Made by a program: the position numbers and the translations under genes. Below the pieces are notes generated by a model. That model ran no database searches and was not told the DNA's origin. It worked only from the letters and a program-made list of their open reading frames with translations. Shown in pieces: positions 1-8,610 of a DNA stretch of 48,164 bases. This DNA is from Oscillospiraceae bacterium (GTDB lineage: Bacteria > Bacillota > Clostridia > Oscillospirales > Ruminococcaceae): positions 1 through 48,164 of the forward strand of contig CAAEOA010000201.1 in NCBI GenBank assembly GCA_900757485.1. Reading direction: 5' to 3'. Each line of letters opens with the position of its first letter. Position 1 is the stretch's first letter.

Positions 1-987
1 AGCGACATCACTATAATAGTATTTTAAAATGTCTTCATAGCTTTTTCCCTGTCTTGCCAAATAGTCAGCGCCATACTGACTCATCCCGACACCGTGCCCT
101 TTCCCTTTGACATCAAAAGTAAATTTACCGTCCGCAAAGGAGAAGGTAAAATATGCTGAATTCAATCCCAGGGCACTGCGAAGATCGGTACCTGAAACGG
201 TTGTCCCGCAAATATCCGCTTCTTTGACAGATTTTGAATCAGTTAAAGTTTTAATCGTAATCCATTTTGCCGGCTCGGCAGTCCATTGAATGCCGGAAAA
301 TTTTGCAGATAATTTTGTTTTCATTTCGTCGGAGGTCAGCGTCACTTTGCTTTCGTAATCAGGAGCCAAAAAGTCCCCGTCGCTCAGTACCGGTTTCAGA
401 TAGTCAAGGGATTTTCCCCAAACATTCGCAGGATCTTCGGTGAGGCCGCCTGAAATAGAGTGAAAAGCGGCCGCGATCGGTTCGTTTTGATAAATGACCA
501 CTTTGTCAATGACAGAATCTACCGCTCCGCTTATTTTTTTGTAATACGTGTCAAAATGCTCTCCGTAGAATTCTTTTAGTTCCTCATTTGTCATGTAGCT
601 TTGGCTGGTTGCGGGATCAGTAGACAGGTCAGCTCCGTTTAAAGATTTGTTAGGAGATTTTTGCTGCCCGCTTTTCATGTTCAATGCATATGTGTGTGAG
701 GCAACCGCCTGCGCTTTTAATGCTTCCGTATGGAAGGAAGCTGGCATTTCAGCGCCGACAACGCCGATTAAATAGTCTCTGACCGAGATAGTTTCTACTT
801 TTTTTGTTTTATGATTGTATAGTTTAAAATTGTCAGCGTCTGCTGTTTTTTTGGTATCAGAGGAGGCGATGACCGAAGAAGTCTTTTTACTTGTATACGG
901 CGGCTTGCTTGTCCCGATAAATGCCAGGCAGGGAATCGTTATGATGAAAAGGGCAAGGCTTGCAAAGATGCTCAGATATCGCTTCAT
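1..987 (-). CDS. spoIID: Stage II sporulation protein D (SpoIID), 3' end cut by window edge
   Basis: SpoIID is a lytic transglycosylase that trims peptidoglycan during forespore engulfment. The start is the ATG at 985-987, preceded on the minus strand by AAAGGAATAAAAACA, a good ribosome binding site. The reading frame stays open for 329 codons to the window edge. An N-terminal hydrophobic anchor (KRYLSIFASLALFIITIP) is followed by a SpoIID/LytB domain with RDYLIGVVGAEMP, LKAQAVASHTYAL and, near the C-terminus, GHGVGMSQYGADYLA, a family signature. It breaks off after ILKYYYSDVA, where relatives end within about 10-20 residues, so little is missing. The gene is divergent from citrate synthase. 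I saw no convincing sigma-E promoter in the 320 bp upstream, which is AT-rich. Family assignment is firm. Sporulation ability is an inference from it. Confidence 0.93.
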   Translation of the reverse strand, partial: MKRYLSIFASLALFIITIPCLAFIGTSKPPYTSKKTSSVIASSDTKKTADADNFKLYNHKTKKVETISVRDYLIGVVGAEMPASFHTEALKAQAVASHTYALNMKSGQQKSPNKSLNGADLSTDPATSQSYMTNEELKEFYGEHFDTYYKKISGAVDSVIDKVVIYQNEPIAAAFHSISGGLTEDPANVWGKSLDYLKPVLSDGDFLAPDYESKVTLTSDEMKTKLSAKFSGIQWTAEPAKWITIKTLTDSKSVKEADICGTTVSGTDLRSALGLNSAYFTFSFADGKFTFDVKGKGHGVGMSQYGADYLARQGKSYEDILKYYYSDVA

Positions 988-1324
988 TGTTTTTATTCCT
1001 TTCTTTTAAGATGACATCTGCAGAGTGTAATCGAAGACGTTTCGGAGAGGCTTTTTTTGAGTGCCTGTATAGGCGCTTCCCGTGCAGTATACCGCCTAGG
1101 CAGATTTTTCACTTTCCCGGTTGTTCATTCAATCATATGTCCGATTTTCAAAAAAAATGCATCAATTGTTAATTTTGTTTCACACACCTTAAATTTTTGC
1201 ATAATTGTATGTCGAATCTTGCAAAAAAAAATAAAAAATCAAAAAATGTCTTTGAAAACATCAAATAAATGCAATCGATACAAATAAATATTTCAAAAAA
1301 GTAGAAATATTGTGTTTGTTTTGC

Positions 1325-1353
1325 TTGACTTTGCGGCTGATATTAGGTACAAT
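1325..1353 (+). promoter_or_regulatory. Sigma-A promoter of the citrate synthase gene
   Basis: TTGACT at 1325-1330, a 17-bp spacer, then TACAAT at 1348-1353. It lies inside the 5' part of the longest open frame (from 1310), so that upstream start is not used. The rest of the spoIID-citrate synthase interval (988-1324) is AT-rich with A-tracts at about 1150-1310. It also holds a GC-rich imperfect inverted repeat near 1063-1105 with no gene assigned to it. Confidence 0.75.
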
Positions 1354-1402
1354 AGAACAATATAGAGAGAGAATAGAAGAAAAAATGAGATGGGGGCTTA
1401 TA

Positions 1403-2764
1403 ATGAACGCAAGACAACAGTATAGGGATCAGGCGATTCAGACATTGTGCGATGAGTTTACGAAATATAATCATATTGATTCTTCCTACTATGATCGGCT
1501 GGAGGTCAAAAGAGGTTTAAGAAACAGCGACGGTACCGGTGTGCTGGCAGGGTTAACCTTGATTTGTAACGTGCACGGTTATCTGATTAATGAGGGAGAA
1601 CGCCAGCCAATTGACGGAGAATTGATATACCGCGGTATCAATATCAATGATTTAGTGGACGGATGTTTGTCGGAGAACAGATTTGGTTATGAAGAAACCG
1701 TATATTTGCTGTTGTTTGGCGCATTGCCGACCAAAAGACAACTGGAGCATTTCCGTGAAATCATGGCAAACTACCGCGAACTGCCGCCAGGTTTTGTTGA
1801 CGATATTATTATAAAATCTCCTTCTCGCAATATCATGAATCAACTTGAGCGTTCTGTACTTGCTTTGTATTCTTATGATAATTACGCGGAAAACAACAAT
1901 TTGGAGCATGAGATCCGTAAGGCACTTCAGATTATTTCCTGCCTGCCGACGATTATGGTTAATTCCTTTCAGGTAAAGAGAAGATATTATGACAATGAAA
2001 GTATGTTTATGCATCCGCTAAACATGGAAGAGAGCGCAGCGGAAAGTATCTTGTCCACTTTGCGCCCGGATCGCGGATATACGCCTGAGGAGGCACATCT
2101 GCTTGACATGTGCCTGATGCTTCATGCAGAGCATGGCGGCGGAAACAATTCCACTTTTGCCTGCCGGGTTCTGACTTCCTCGGGAACGGATGCTTATTCT
2201 GCTTATTCGGCTGCAATCGGCTCTTTGAAAGGTCCGCGGCATGGCGGAGCCAATATTAAGGTAATGGAAATGTTGGAACACATCAAGAAGGGTGTACATA
2301 ATTGGGAAGATGACGACGAAGTTGCTGCATTCCTTCGTAAAATTATGGATAAGCAGGCGGGAGACGGCTCCGGTTTAATTTATGGGATCGGTCATGCGGT
2401 CTATACTTTATCAGATCCGCGGGCTGTTATCTTAAAGAGAAATGCGATGAAATTGGCGCACAATACCGAATATGAGCGGGAATTTAAACTGCTTGAGGCG
2501 GTAGAACGTCTGGCGCCGATGGTATATGCCAAAAAGAAAAACGACGGTAAAGTGCTTTGTGCGAACGTTGATCTTTATTCCGGGTTGGTATATAAGATGC
2601 TGGGCTTGCCGGAAGAACTGTTTACACCGTTGTTTGCCGTATCCCGTATGGCAGGCTGGTCGGCGCATCGGATGGAAGAAATCATTAACGGAAAACGGAT
2701 TATCCGCCCTGCCTATAAAGCAGTTGCAAAACAGCATGAATATCTGCCGATTGATCAGAGATAA
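1403..2764 (+). CDS. gltA: Citrate (or 2-methylcitrate) synthase
   Basis: Condenses oxaloacetate with acetyl-CoA to citrate in the cytosol, feeding the oxidative branch toward 2-oxoglutarate. The product is 453 aa from the ATG at 1403, which has GGGGG about 7 nt upstream and a promoter at 1325-1353. An ATG at 1385 is in frame but poorly served. Catalytic motifs are in order: HAEHGGGNN (His241, His244), GPRHGGAN (His280), GIGHAVY (His331) and VDLYSGLVY (Asp390), matching the His/His/Asp triad and oxaloacetate-binding His of type-II-fold citrate synthases. The N-terminal extension and overall form match the Clostridia-type enzymes annotated as citrate/2-methylcitrate synthase. Substrate choice cannot be read from sequence alone. 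It appears to be a single-gene unit, since no aconitase or isocitrate dehydrogenase follows. Confidence 0.93.
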   Translation: MNARQQYRDQAIQTLCDEFTKYNHIDSSYYDRLEVKRGLRNSDGTGVLAGLTLICNVHGYLINEGERQPIDGELIYRGININDLVDGCLSENRFGYEETVYLLLFGALPTKRQLEHFREIMANYRELPPGFVDDIIIKSPSRNIMNQLERSVLALYSYDNYAENNNLEHEIRKALQIISCLPTIMVNSFQVKRRYYDNESMFMHPLNMEESAAESILSTLRPDRGYTPEEAHLLDMCLMLHAEHGGGNNSTFACRVLTSSGTDAYSAYSAAIGSLKGPRHGGANIKVMEMLEHIKKGVHNWEDDDEVAAFLRKIMDKQAGDGSGLIYGIGHAVYTLSDPRAVILKRNAMKLAHNTEYEREFKLLEAVERLAPMVYAKKKNDGKVLCANVDLYSGLVYKMLGLPEELFTPLFAVSRMAGWSAHRMEEIINGKRIIRPAYKAVAKQHEYLPIDQR

Positions 2765-2815
2765 GCAAATTTATTTTGCTGTTTGACAATATAAAAAGGC
2801 AACGGCGAGAAAGAA

Positions 2816-2850
2816 AGTGTGAAAGGAATGTGCCGTATTTCTTTCACACT
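2816..2850 (+). terminator. Inverted repeat after citrate synthase, possible weak terminator
   Basis: AGTGTGAAAG at 2816-2825 and CTTTCACACT at 2841-2850 form a perfect 10-bp stem with a 15-nt loop. The following sequence has only a short T-run (CTTTTG), so termination would be weak. The stem resembles the one at 21382-21424 (GTTTGAAAG/CTTTCAAAC). Confidence 0.45.
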
Positions 2851-2940
2851 CCGGCTTTTGCGGCTGGGAAAGATGTGAATGCTGAATGGAATGCAGCGCT
2901 TCGCTTGTTCGAAGCTGCATAAAAGCTCAGAAAGGCAAGG

Positions 2941-3879
2941 ATGATGAAGATGGATGGTTTGAAAGAAAGAATACAACAATTGCTGCAAAAAAAATATTTG
3001 TTTCCGGTTTCCGCGGTGTTATTGTTGATGGTAGTAATTGTCCGTATTATTCAGTTAAATGTTGCCATTGATTACACCACCGGATTTTTCAGCAAAAACA
3101 GTTGGAGTATGCCGTTGTTGGCGGTTGTTATGATATTGTTTTTTGTTTATGCCGTATGGCAGACGGTACATCGCAAATTTCAAATCTCATATCCATATCA
3201 TGAGATGAATTTGAAGCCGGCGGCAATCGTATGCTTTGCATTGGGCGGAGTTATGATGTTATCCGGATTTGCGCAGATTTTGGGATGGTCTGCAAACACG
3301 GGCGACGCTAAAATATTGGAACTGCTTGCCATGCTTTTTTGTATTGCCGCCGGAGGAGCTTTTTTGTATCACGGATATTTGATGTTTGCTGGCGCAGAGG
3401 ACAAGCTGCAAAATCATTGCTTGCTGGCAGTTGCCGTGTTGTGGTCGGTTTTAAATTTGATGAGCAACTTTATCCGACATACGACAATCGCAAGTATTTC
3501 CGAATATCTGTTTGACTTTTTATTCTGTGCCGCATCGGTATTGTTTTTGCTGTATTATGCAAAATTTACTGCCGGGATAGACGGTAAAAAAGGGGATTAT
3601 CCGTTGTTGATCACCGGATTTTCCGCAGTGCTTTTGGGAGCAGTATCCAGTATTCCGCCGCTCTTTTGCGGAGCTTTTTGGAAACTCGGAATCAGTCAGT
3701 ATGTGAATCCGGTTTCGATCATTTTGACGGTGTTCATCGGATATATGATGTTCTTGTTTATCACCGATGCCATGCAGGAAAACAAAGGCAGTGCAGGTGT
3801 GTCGCCATGGCGGGATGCTTTGGAATGCGAATATCAGTATGAATCGGTGCGGGTAGGCAATTTGAAGTGGTCGCACTGA
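2941..3879 (+). CDS. Unrecognised polytopic membrane protein
   Basis: I do not recognise this family. The 312-aa product has a short charged N-terminus (GLKERIQQLLQKK) and then about eight hydrophobic segments separated by short polar loops. It ends in a soluble tail of about 40 residues after FLFITDAMQENK. There are no obvious transport or enzyme motifs. The start is uncertain among ATGs at 2941, 2944 and 2950; GAAAGGCAAGG lies just upstream. A hairpin ATGCAGC/GCTGCAT with an inner TTCG/CGAA pairing sits at about 2890-2921, immediately before the ribosome binding site. The gene lies between citrate synthase and the pheST T-box, with its own 176-bp upstream gap, so it may be monocistronic. 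Confidence 0.8.
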   Translation: MMKMDGLKERIQQLLQKKYLFPVSAVLLLMVVIVRIIQLNVAIDYTTGFFSKNSWSMPLLAVVMILFFVYAVWQTVHRKFQISYPYHEMNLKPAAIVCFALGGVMMLSGFAQILGWSANTGDAKILELLAMLFCIAAGGAFLYHGYLMFAGAEDKLQNHCLLAVAVLWSVLNLMSNFIRHTTIASISEYLFDFLFCAASVLFLLYYAKFTAGIDGKKGDYPLLITGFSAVLLGAVSSIPPLFCGAFWKLGISQYVNPVSIILTVFIGYMMFLFITDAMQENKGSAGVSPWRDALECEYQYESVRVGNLKWSH

Positions 3880-3886
3880 ATATTGC

Positions 3887-3915
3887 TTGACAAATTTAAT
3901 ATTCAATGTTAAAAT
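3887..3915 (+). promoter_or_regulatory. Sigma-A promoter of the pheST T-box transcript
   Basis: TTGACA at 3887-3892, a 17-bp spacer and TAAAAT at 3910-3915. It sits 7 bp after the preceding stop codon and directly upstream of the T-box leader. Confidence 0.8.
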
Positions 3916-4175
3916 GAAAAAAATATAATAAGACGATGAAAACGTGTCAGTAGCAAGTTCATGATTTCTCCCAGAAAGAGATTGTCATCGGCTGGAAGCA
4001 TTCTCAGAAACGGATTTGTGAATTTCAGCGTTGGAGTTTTCCGCGAAAAGCAATTTGCATTAAGCGGAATGTGACCGTCGCATTAAGGCGGAACAAAGTG
4101 CGGAATGATAAATTCCGAATTTGGGTGGTACCGCGAGCAGCCTCGTCCCTTTACGGACGAGGTATTTTTATTTTT
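3916..4175 (+). promoter_or_regulatory. T-box leader (tRNA-Phe sensing) upstream of pheS
   Basis: T-box RNAs read uncharged tRNA and choose between terminator and antiterminator. The conserved T-box core GGGTGGTACCGCG lies at about 4122-4134 and is followed by an intrinsic terminator. An extended stem I region with an AGTA-type motif lies at about 3946-4060. A UUC triplet at 4024-4026 followed by A is a plausible Phe specifier, consistent with the downstream pheST genes, but I did not fold the RNA to prove its place in the specifier loop. Phe starvation would then raise pheST expression. Confidence 0.88.
4141..4175 (+). terminator. T-box regulated intrinsic terminator
   Basis: CCTCGTCC (4141-4148) pairs with GGACGAGG (4155-4162) and is followed by a T-rich run to 4175. 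It overlaps the antiterminator half and ends right before the AGGAGG of pheS. Confidence 0.88.
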
Positions 4176-4190
4176 AGGAGGTTTTTTGCG

Positions 4191-5219
4191 ATGCTGGAAA
4201 AAACGGCGGAACTGAAACAACAGTTTGAAGAAAAGATAAACAAAATAAAGTCCTCCATTGAGGCAGAACAGCTGAAAGTAGAGTTTTTGGGAAAAAAAGG
4301 ACATGTATCCGGTTTGATGGCTGCACTCAAAAATGCAACCGGAGAACAGAAAAAAGAGGCAGGCAAGCTGATTAATGAACTGAAACAGTATGTAGAAACA
4401 AAGGTTCAGGAGCGTACTCTCCAAATTCAGCGGGAGGAAGAGGAGGCTCTGATTGAAAGCCAGGAATCTTATGATGATTCTTTGCCCGGCAATACAGTGT
4501 ATGGATCTTATCATCCGATTACGCTGATTCAGCGTGAAGTGGAAAGTATTTTTGAGAGCATGGGCTTCACGATTGAAAATTATGACGAAATCGTTGACGA
4601 TTATCATTGTTTTGAGGCATTGAATATTCCCAAACATCATCCGGCGCGGGATATGCAGGATACCTATTATCTGAGCAGCGGTCAGTTGCTGAAAACCCAT
4701 ACCTCTGCCGCCCAAAATGCGATTATGCGGAAATACGGAGCGCCGCTTCGCGCAGTGTTTCCAGGCAGATGTTTCCGGAATGAATCTACCGATGCTTGCC
4801 ACGAAAACACCTTTTTCCAGATGGAAGGTATCATGATCGACGAGGATATTTCGATCTCCAACTTGATTTATTTTATGAAAACGATGCTGTCTGAAGTTTT
4901 CGGGCAGGAGGTTACCGTACGGCTGCGTCCCGGCTTTTTCCCTTTTGTAGAGCCCGGTTTTGAGTTGGATATTCAGTGCTTGATCTGCGGCGGCGAGGGC
5001 TGCCCGTCCTGTAAAAATTCGGGATGGCTGGAACTTTGCCCCTGCGGTATGATTCATCCGAACGTGTTGGAATACGGCGGAATTGATTCTGAAAAGTATA
5101 CCGGATTTGCCTTTGGTCTCGGGCTGACAAGGTTGGCAATGATGCGGTATGGCGTGAAAGATATCCGGATGTTTAACAGCGGAAATCTGAAATCTCTTTC
5201 ACAATTTATTGATAAATAA
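4191..5219 (+). CDS. pheS: Phenylalanine-tRNA ligase alpha subunit
   Basis: Catalytic subunit of the alpha2-beta2 class II enzyme that charges tRNA-Phe. The true start is the ATG at 4191, 9 nt after AGGAGG (4176-4181); the frame extends upstream only into the T-box. The product is 342 aa. An N-terminal coiled coil (about residues 1-85) binds tRNA. The core carries the motif 2 region FRNESTDACHENTFFQMEG and motif 3 GFAFGLGLTRLAMMRYGVKDIR. A cysteine-rich loop, CLICGGEGCPSCK (Cys263, 266, 271, 274), resembles the loop of many bacterial PheS proteins. An additional Cys283 precedes the usual Cys-Gly-Met. It is co-transcribed with pheT, 50 bp downstream. Confidence 0.97.
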   Translation: MLEKTAELKQQFEEKINKIKSSIEAEQLKVEFLGKKGHVSGLMAALKNATGEQKKEAGKLINELKQYVETKVQERTLQIQREEEEALIESQESYDDSLPGNTVYGSYHPITLIQREVESIFESMGFTIENYDEIVDDYHCFEALNIPKHHPARDMQDTYYLSSGQLLKTHTSAAQNAIMRKYGAPLRAVFPGRCFRNESTDACHENTFFQMEGIMIDEDISISNLIYFMKTMLSEVFGQEVTVRLRPGFFPFVEPGFELDIQCLICGGEGCPSCKNSGWLELCPCGMIHPNVLEYGGIDSEKYTGFAFGLGLTRLAMMRYGVKDIRMFNSGNLKSLSQFIDK

Positions 5220-5269
5220 CTTTATTTCAGATTGAGAGATAAAGTTTTCAGAAAGGAATGGTCATATCA

Positions 5270-7633
5270 ATGTTTGTATCAATGAATTGGATCAAGGAAT
5301 ATGTTGATCTGAGCGGTTGTAATATAGAGGAACTCATTCATCGTTTCACCCTTTCTACTGCTGAGGTAGAGGATATTATTTACAAGGGAAGAGACATTTC
5401 AGGGGTAGTAGTCGGAGAAATTTTATCGGTGGATAATCATCCGGAATCCCAAAAACTGCACTTGTTAAAGGTGGATATCGGTACTAAAATTTGTGATTGT
5501 GTCTGTGGCGCACCGAATGTTGCCGCAGGGATGAAAGTTGCCTTTGCAACAGCCGGCGGCAGAGTCCCCGGCGGCGAAATCGGCAAGTGCAAGATTGCCG
5601 GTTATGATTCGGAGGGAATGTGCTGCTCTGAGAAAGAGCTTGGAATCAGCGACGATCATTCGGGACTGATGATGTTGGATCCTTCACTGCCGAACGGCGC
5701 AGATCTGAAGTCACTTTATGAAATAGAGGATATCATTTTTGAAGTAGACAATAAATCGTTAACTAACCGTCCTGATTTGTGGGGGCACTACGGAATTGCC
5801 CGCGAATTTGCGGCACTGACCGGAAAATCTTTAAAGCCGCTGGATTTGGCGGATATTTGCTACGAGGGCAATGAATCGGTGCGGGTATCGGTCAAACGGG
5901 ATGATTTGGTTTATCGCTATTCCTGCTTAAAAATGGATAACATCACCAGAACTGTCAGTCCGGTTAATGTTCGGCTCAGATTATATTATTGCGGAATGCG
6001 CTCGATTAATCTGCTGGCGGATTTGACCAACTATATTATGTTGGAATTGGGACAGCCTACTCATGCGTTTGACGCGCACAAGATTCATCATATTGTGGTG
6101 AACACTCCCGATGCTGAAATGAACTTTACTACATTGGATGGCACGGAGCGCAAAATTGAGCCGAATATGCTGATGATTTGGGATGAGGAGCAGCCGGTAG
6201 CCATTGCCGGAATCATGGGCGGACTGGATTCCGAAATTGTGGACAATACAACCTCGGTTGTGTTGGAATCGGCTAATTTTGACGGCGTCAGTGTACGGAA
6301 ATCGTCCTCTGCTTTGGGATTGCGTACCGATGCAAGTATGCGATATGAAAAGATTTTGGATCCTGAGCTTACCGTAATTGCAGTCAAGCGATTTGTACGG
6401 CTGGTACAGCAAATTGATCCGGAAGCAAAGATTGCTTCTTGCATGACAGATGTGTATGTACAAAAATATCCGGTTATTTCGCTTTCTTTTGACAAGGCAT
6501 ATGTGGATCGATATACCGGAATCGATATCGGAGAAGAACAGATTTGTCAGACGTTGCGCTCACTGGGATTTGGTGTAAACTATGCTGACGGCAACTTTAC
6601 AGTAGAGGTGCCGTCGTGGCGTGCAACGAAAGATGTTACGATAAAAGCAGATATTATCGAAGAAATTACCCGGATTTACGGTTATGATAACTTTGCGATT
6701 TCAACCACACGCAGCAAACTGCATCCGGTAAAAAGCACCGTGGCGCGCACGGAAGAAAATGCTTTGAAAGATCTCTTGGTACAAAAATACGGATTGCATG
6801 AGGTGCATTCGTATATTTGGTGCGACGGCAAAAAATATAAACGGCTGGGGATTGAGGTAGAGGACAATGTTCGTATTTTGAATATTGCCACGCCGGAAAA
6901 CGGAACCGTTCGTAATTCGATGCTGCCGACTTTGCTTTCTTTCGTTTACGACAACCGTAGTTATCGAGATGCGTTCGGCATCTTTGAAATCGGACGCGTT
7001 GTGGATGGTTTTGAGGATAACGGCTATTGTAAAGAAAAACGCCGTTTGGGAATCACTTTGTTTGATAAACAACATACCGAAAAAGAACTGTATTTTTCGG
7101 CAGTGGATATGATCCGCTGTCTCTTTGCCGAGATCAAGCACAGCGAAGTGGTTTTTGAAAAAACAGAGATTACTCACAAGTGGCAGCATCCAAAGAATAC
7201 CTCACGGATTGTCTGTGGAGGTACGGCAGTGGGTACGCTCTGCACATTGCATCCGCAGAATGTTGCTAAAATTGATAAGAACGCGGCAATTGTATGTATT
7301 GAGCTTGATTTAGAGTCCATGAGCGCAGCACCGATTGCGTCGATCGCTTATGAAGAACCCTCTAAGTTCCCGTCTATTGATATCGATCTTTCACTCAGCG
7401 TGAAAAACGGAATTACCTATCATGATATTTCCAAGAGCTGGAAACAATTAAATGCGGCAGAATTAAAAGAAGTCCAGGTTATTGATATTTACGAGTCCGG
7501 CAGTACAAAAAGTATCACTGTTCGCTTGTCATTCTCCTCTGCTGAGCGGACATTGGCAATGGAGGAAGTACAACCGATTGTGGATCAAGTGCTGGTTTCC
7601 TTAGATCGTATTGGCGTTACCCTGCGCTCTTAG
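5270..7633 (+). CDS. pheT: Phenylalanine-tRNA ligase beta subunit
   Basis: Structural and editing partner of PheS. I place the start at the ATG at 5270 (MFVSMNWIKEYVDL, the usual PheT N-terminus), giving 787 aa. The in-frame ATG at 5258 overlaps the ribosome binding site GAAAGGAATG and is too close to be used normally. Domains in order are the tRNA-binding EMAP-like domain (about 40-150, GEILSVDNHPESQKLHLLKVD), the B3/4 editing domain (about 210-390), B5 (about 400-475), a degenerate class II catalytic-like domain, and the C-terminal anticodon-binding FDX-ACB domain (FPSIDIDLSLSV to the end). An 8-bp stem (AACTTTAT/ATAAAGTT) lies just before its ribosome binding site. Confidence 0.97.
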   Translation: MFVSMNWIKEYVDLSGCNIEELIHRFTLSTAEVEDIIYKGRDISGVVVGEILSVDNHPESQKLHLLKVDIGTKICDCVCGAPNVAAGMKVAFATAGGRVPGGEIGKCKIAGYDSEGMCCSEKELGISDDHSGLMMLDPSLPNGADLKSLYEIEDIIFEVDNKSLTNRPDLWGHYGIAREFAALTGKSLKPLDLADICYEGNESVRVSVKRDDLVYRYSCLKMDNITRTVSPVNVRLRLYYCGMRSINLLADLTNYIMLELGQPTHAFDAHKIHHIVVNTPDAEMNFTTLDGTERKIEPNMLMIWDEEQPVAIAGIMGGLDSEIVDNTTSVVLESANFDGVSVRKSSSALGLRTDASMRYEKILDPELTVIAVKRFVRLVQQIDPEAKIASCMTDVYVQKYPVISLSFDKAYVDRYTGIDIGEEQICQTLRSLGFGVNYADGNFTVEVPSWRATKDVTIKADIIEEITRIYGYDNFAISTTRSKLHPVKSTVARTEENALKDLLVQKYGLHEVHSYIWCDGKKYKRLGIEVEDNVRILNIATPENGTVRNSMLPTLLSFVYDNRSYRDAFGIFEIGRVVDGFEDNGYCKEKRRLGITLFDKQHTEKELYFSAVDMIRCLFAEIKHSEVVFEKTEITHKWQHPKNTSRIVCGGTAVGTLCTLHPQNVAKIDKNAAIVCIELDLESMSAAPIASIAYEEPSKFPSIDIDLSLSVKNGITYHDISKSWKQLNAAELKEVQVIDIYESGSTKSITVRLSFSSAERTLAMEEVQPIVDQVLVSLDRIGVTLRS

Positions 7634-7669
7634 TGATATTCAGATAAAGCAAATCGTTTATTTTTACAA

Positions 7670-7715
7670 GCAGAGGCTTTCTCACAAAATAAAAGTGAGA
7701 AAGCCTCTGCTTTTT
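7670..7715 (+). terminator. Intrinsic terminator of pheST
   Basis: GCAGAGGCTTTCTCAC (7670-7685) pairs perfectly with GTGAGAAAGCCTCTGC (7695-7710), followed by TTTTT. It is a strong 16-bp stem. It may also stop transcripts arriving from the minus-strand gene ending at 7736. Confidence 0.95.
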
Positions 7716-7735
7716 GACGTTCGCCGGCAGGAACA

Positions 7736-8137
7736 TCAGTCCTCTAATTGAGCATCATCTTCCAGCAATAGAGTAAAACGTATGACGGCGGCTGCCAGCA
7801 CCAATTGATTTGACAGATGATTCAGCTTGTTTTTTCTGCACTGTTTTGGATCGTCCTGCGGCTGTTCTAAAATGTTGCCTGTCAGGTTTGTAAAATACAG
7901 TAAGGCAGAAATAATCATGATGCTGGAAAGCATTCGAATAGGCAATACCTTTGGCAGGCAATCGCAATCTTCGTTGTCTTTTACGGTGCAGATAAGCTGT
8001 TGCTTGTCAAGATCGGTTGCATAATAAGATAGAATGGTTGCTGCAATAATAAGGATAATATTGATTTTTGACCGGTCAATGATGTTGACCTGCTCCTGTG
8101 TTTCAACCGGCAGACTATTGAAAGCAGTTTCATCCAT
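7736..8137 (-). CDS. Unknown small membrane protein
   Basis: I do not recognise this 133-aa protein. It begins MDETAFNSLPVETQEQVNIIDRSK, then has a hydrophobic segment (INIILIIAATILSYYAT), a polar loop with a CDC pair (NEDCDCLPK), a second hydrophobic segment (MLSSIMIISALLYFTNLTG) and a third weaker one near the C-terminus (NQLVLAAAVIRFTLLLE). The ribosome binding site on the minus strand is GGAAGGGAATAAACAGAACC before the ATG at 8137. A short hairpin, GATACC/GGTATC, lies upstream at about 8192-8213. It may be co-transcribed with the gene at 8257-8532, 119 bp upstream. Confidence 0.7.
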   Translation of the reverse strand: MDETAFNSLPVETQEQVNIIDRSKINIILIIAATILSYYATDLDKQQLICTVKDNEDCDCLPKVLPIRMLSSIMIISALLYFTNLTGNILEQPQDDPKQCRKNKLNHLSNQLVLAAAVIRFTLLLEDDAQLED

Positions 8138-8256
8138 GGTTCTGTTTATTCCCTTCCAGCCGATTGCTGTTTTGTGTTTGAGATTTCAGCCGATACCATT
8201 CATATACGGTATCATTCATATTATGCCGCGGCTTTTGAAATAGTGTCTTAAGCCGG

Positions 8257-8532
8257 TTATCGAATCAGCAAGCTGGCGGCGGTTGCCCCGATGGCGATGC
8301 CGGCGCTTAGCTTTATTAAGGTGGGAATGATTTTTCTCGTCTTCTGTTTTTTCAGTGTCTGAGGCAGATTGTGATCCGGGCTCATGTCCTTTATATATTT
8401 TTTCCCCTGATGGATGAGAAAATCGTTGTCATATTCTCGCTTTTCGGGATCCACAAAAAGAATTGCTTTTTGAATGTATAAGTTGCCGGTATCGGTGATT
8501 TCAATAATTTGCTTGTTAACACCTTTTAACAT
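8257..8532 (-). CDS. Small conserved protein with C-terminal membrane segment
   Basis: A 91-aa product beginning MLKGVNKQIIEI, a form I believe is conserved in Clostridia but cannot name by function. It has a basic, glutamine-rich middle (LPQTLKKQKTRKIIPT) and one C-terminal hydrophobic helix (IKLSAGIAIGATAASLLI). An in-frame ATG at 8538 is possible. The only good ribosome binding site, AAAGGAA (8575-8581 on the minus strand), is 30-40 nt away. A 7-bp stem-loop (TTTGGCG/CGCCAAA, 8544-8574) lies between. If that hairpin folds, GGA is exactly 12 nt from the ATG at 8532, the same spacing as in several genes here. Confidence 0.7.
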   Translation of the reverse strand: MLKGVNKQIIEITDTGNLYIQKAILFVDPEKREYDNDFLIHQGKKYIKDMSPDHNLPQTLKKQKTRKIIPTLIKLSAGIAIGATAASLLIR

Positions 8533-8543
8533 AATCATACCGT

Positions 8544-8581
8544 TTTGGCGGTTTATTGACTGCTAAGCGCCAAATTCCTTT
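8544..8581 (-). promoter_or_regulatory. Ribosome binding site joined to the start by a stem-loop
   Basis: On the minus strand AAAGGAA (8581-8575) is followed at once by the stem TTTGGCG (8574-8568), a 17-nt loop and CGCCAAA (8550-8544). Then come 11 nt to the ATG at 8532. Looping out the hairpin restores normal spacing. Confidence 0.45.
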
Positions 8582-8610
8582 CGTCTGTTTTTGTATTGTT
8601 TGCTTTTACT

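Noticed and set aside
4083..5057. 324-codon antisense frame opposite pheS
   Set aside because: pheS is certain on the plus strand; the antisense product has no recognisable motif and no ribosome binding site.
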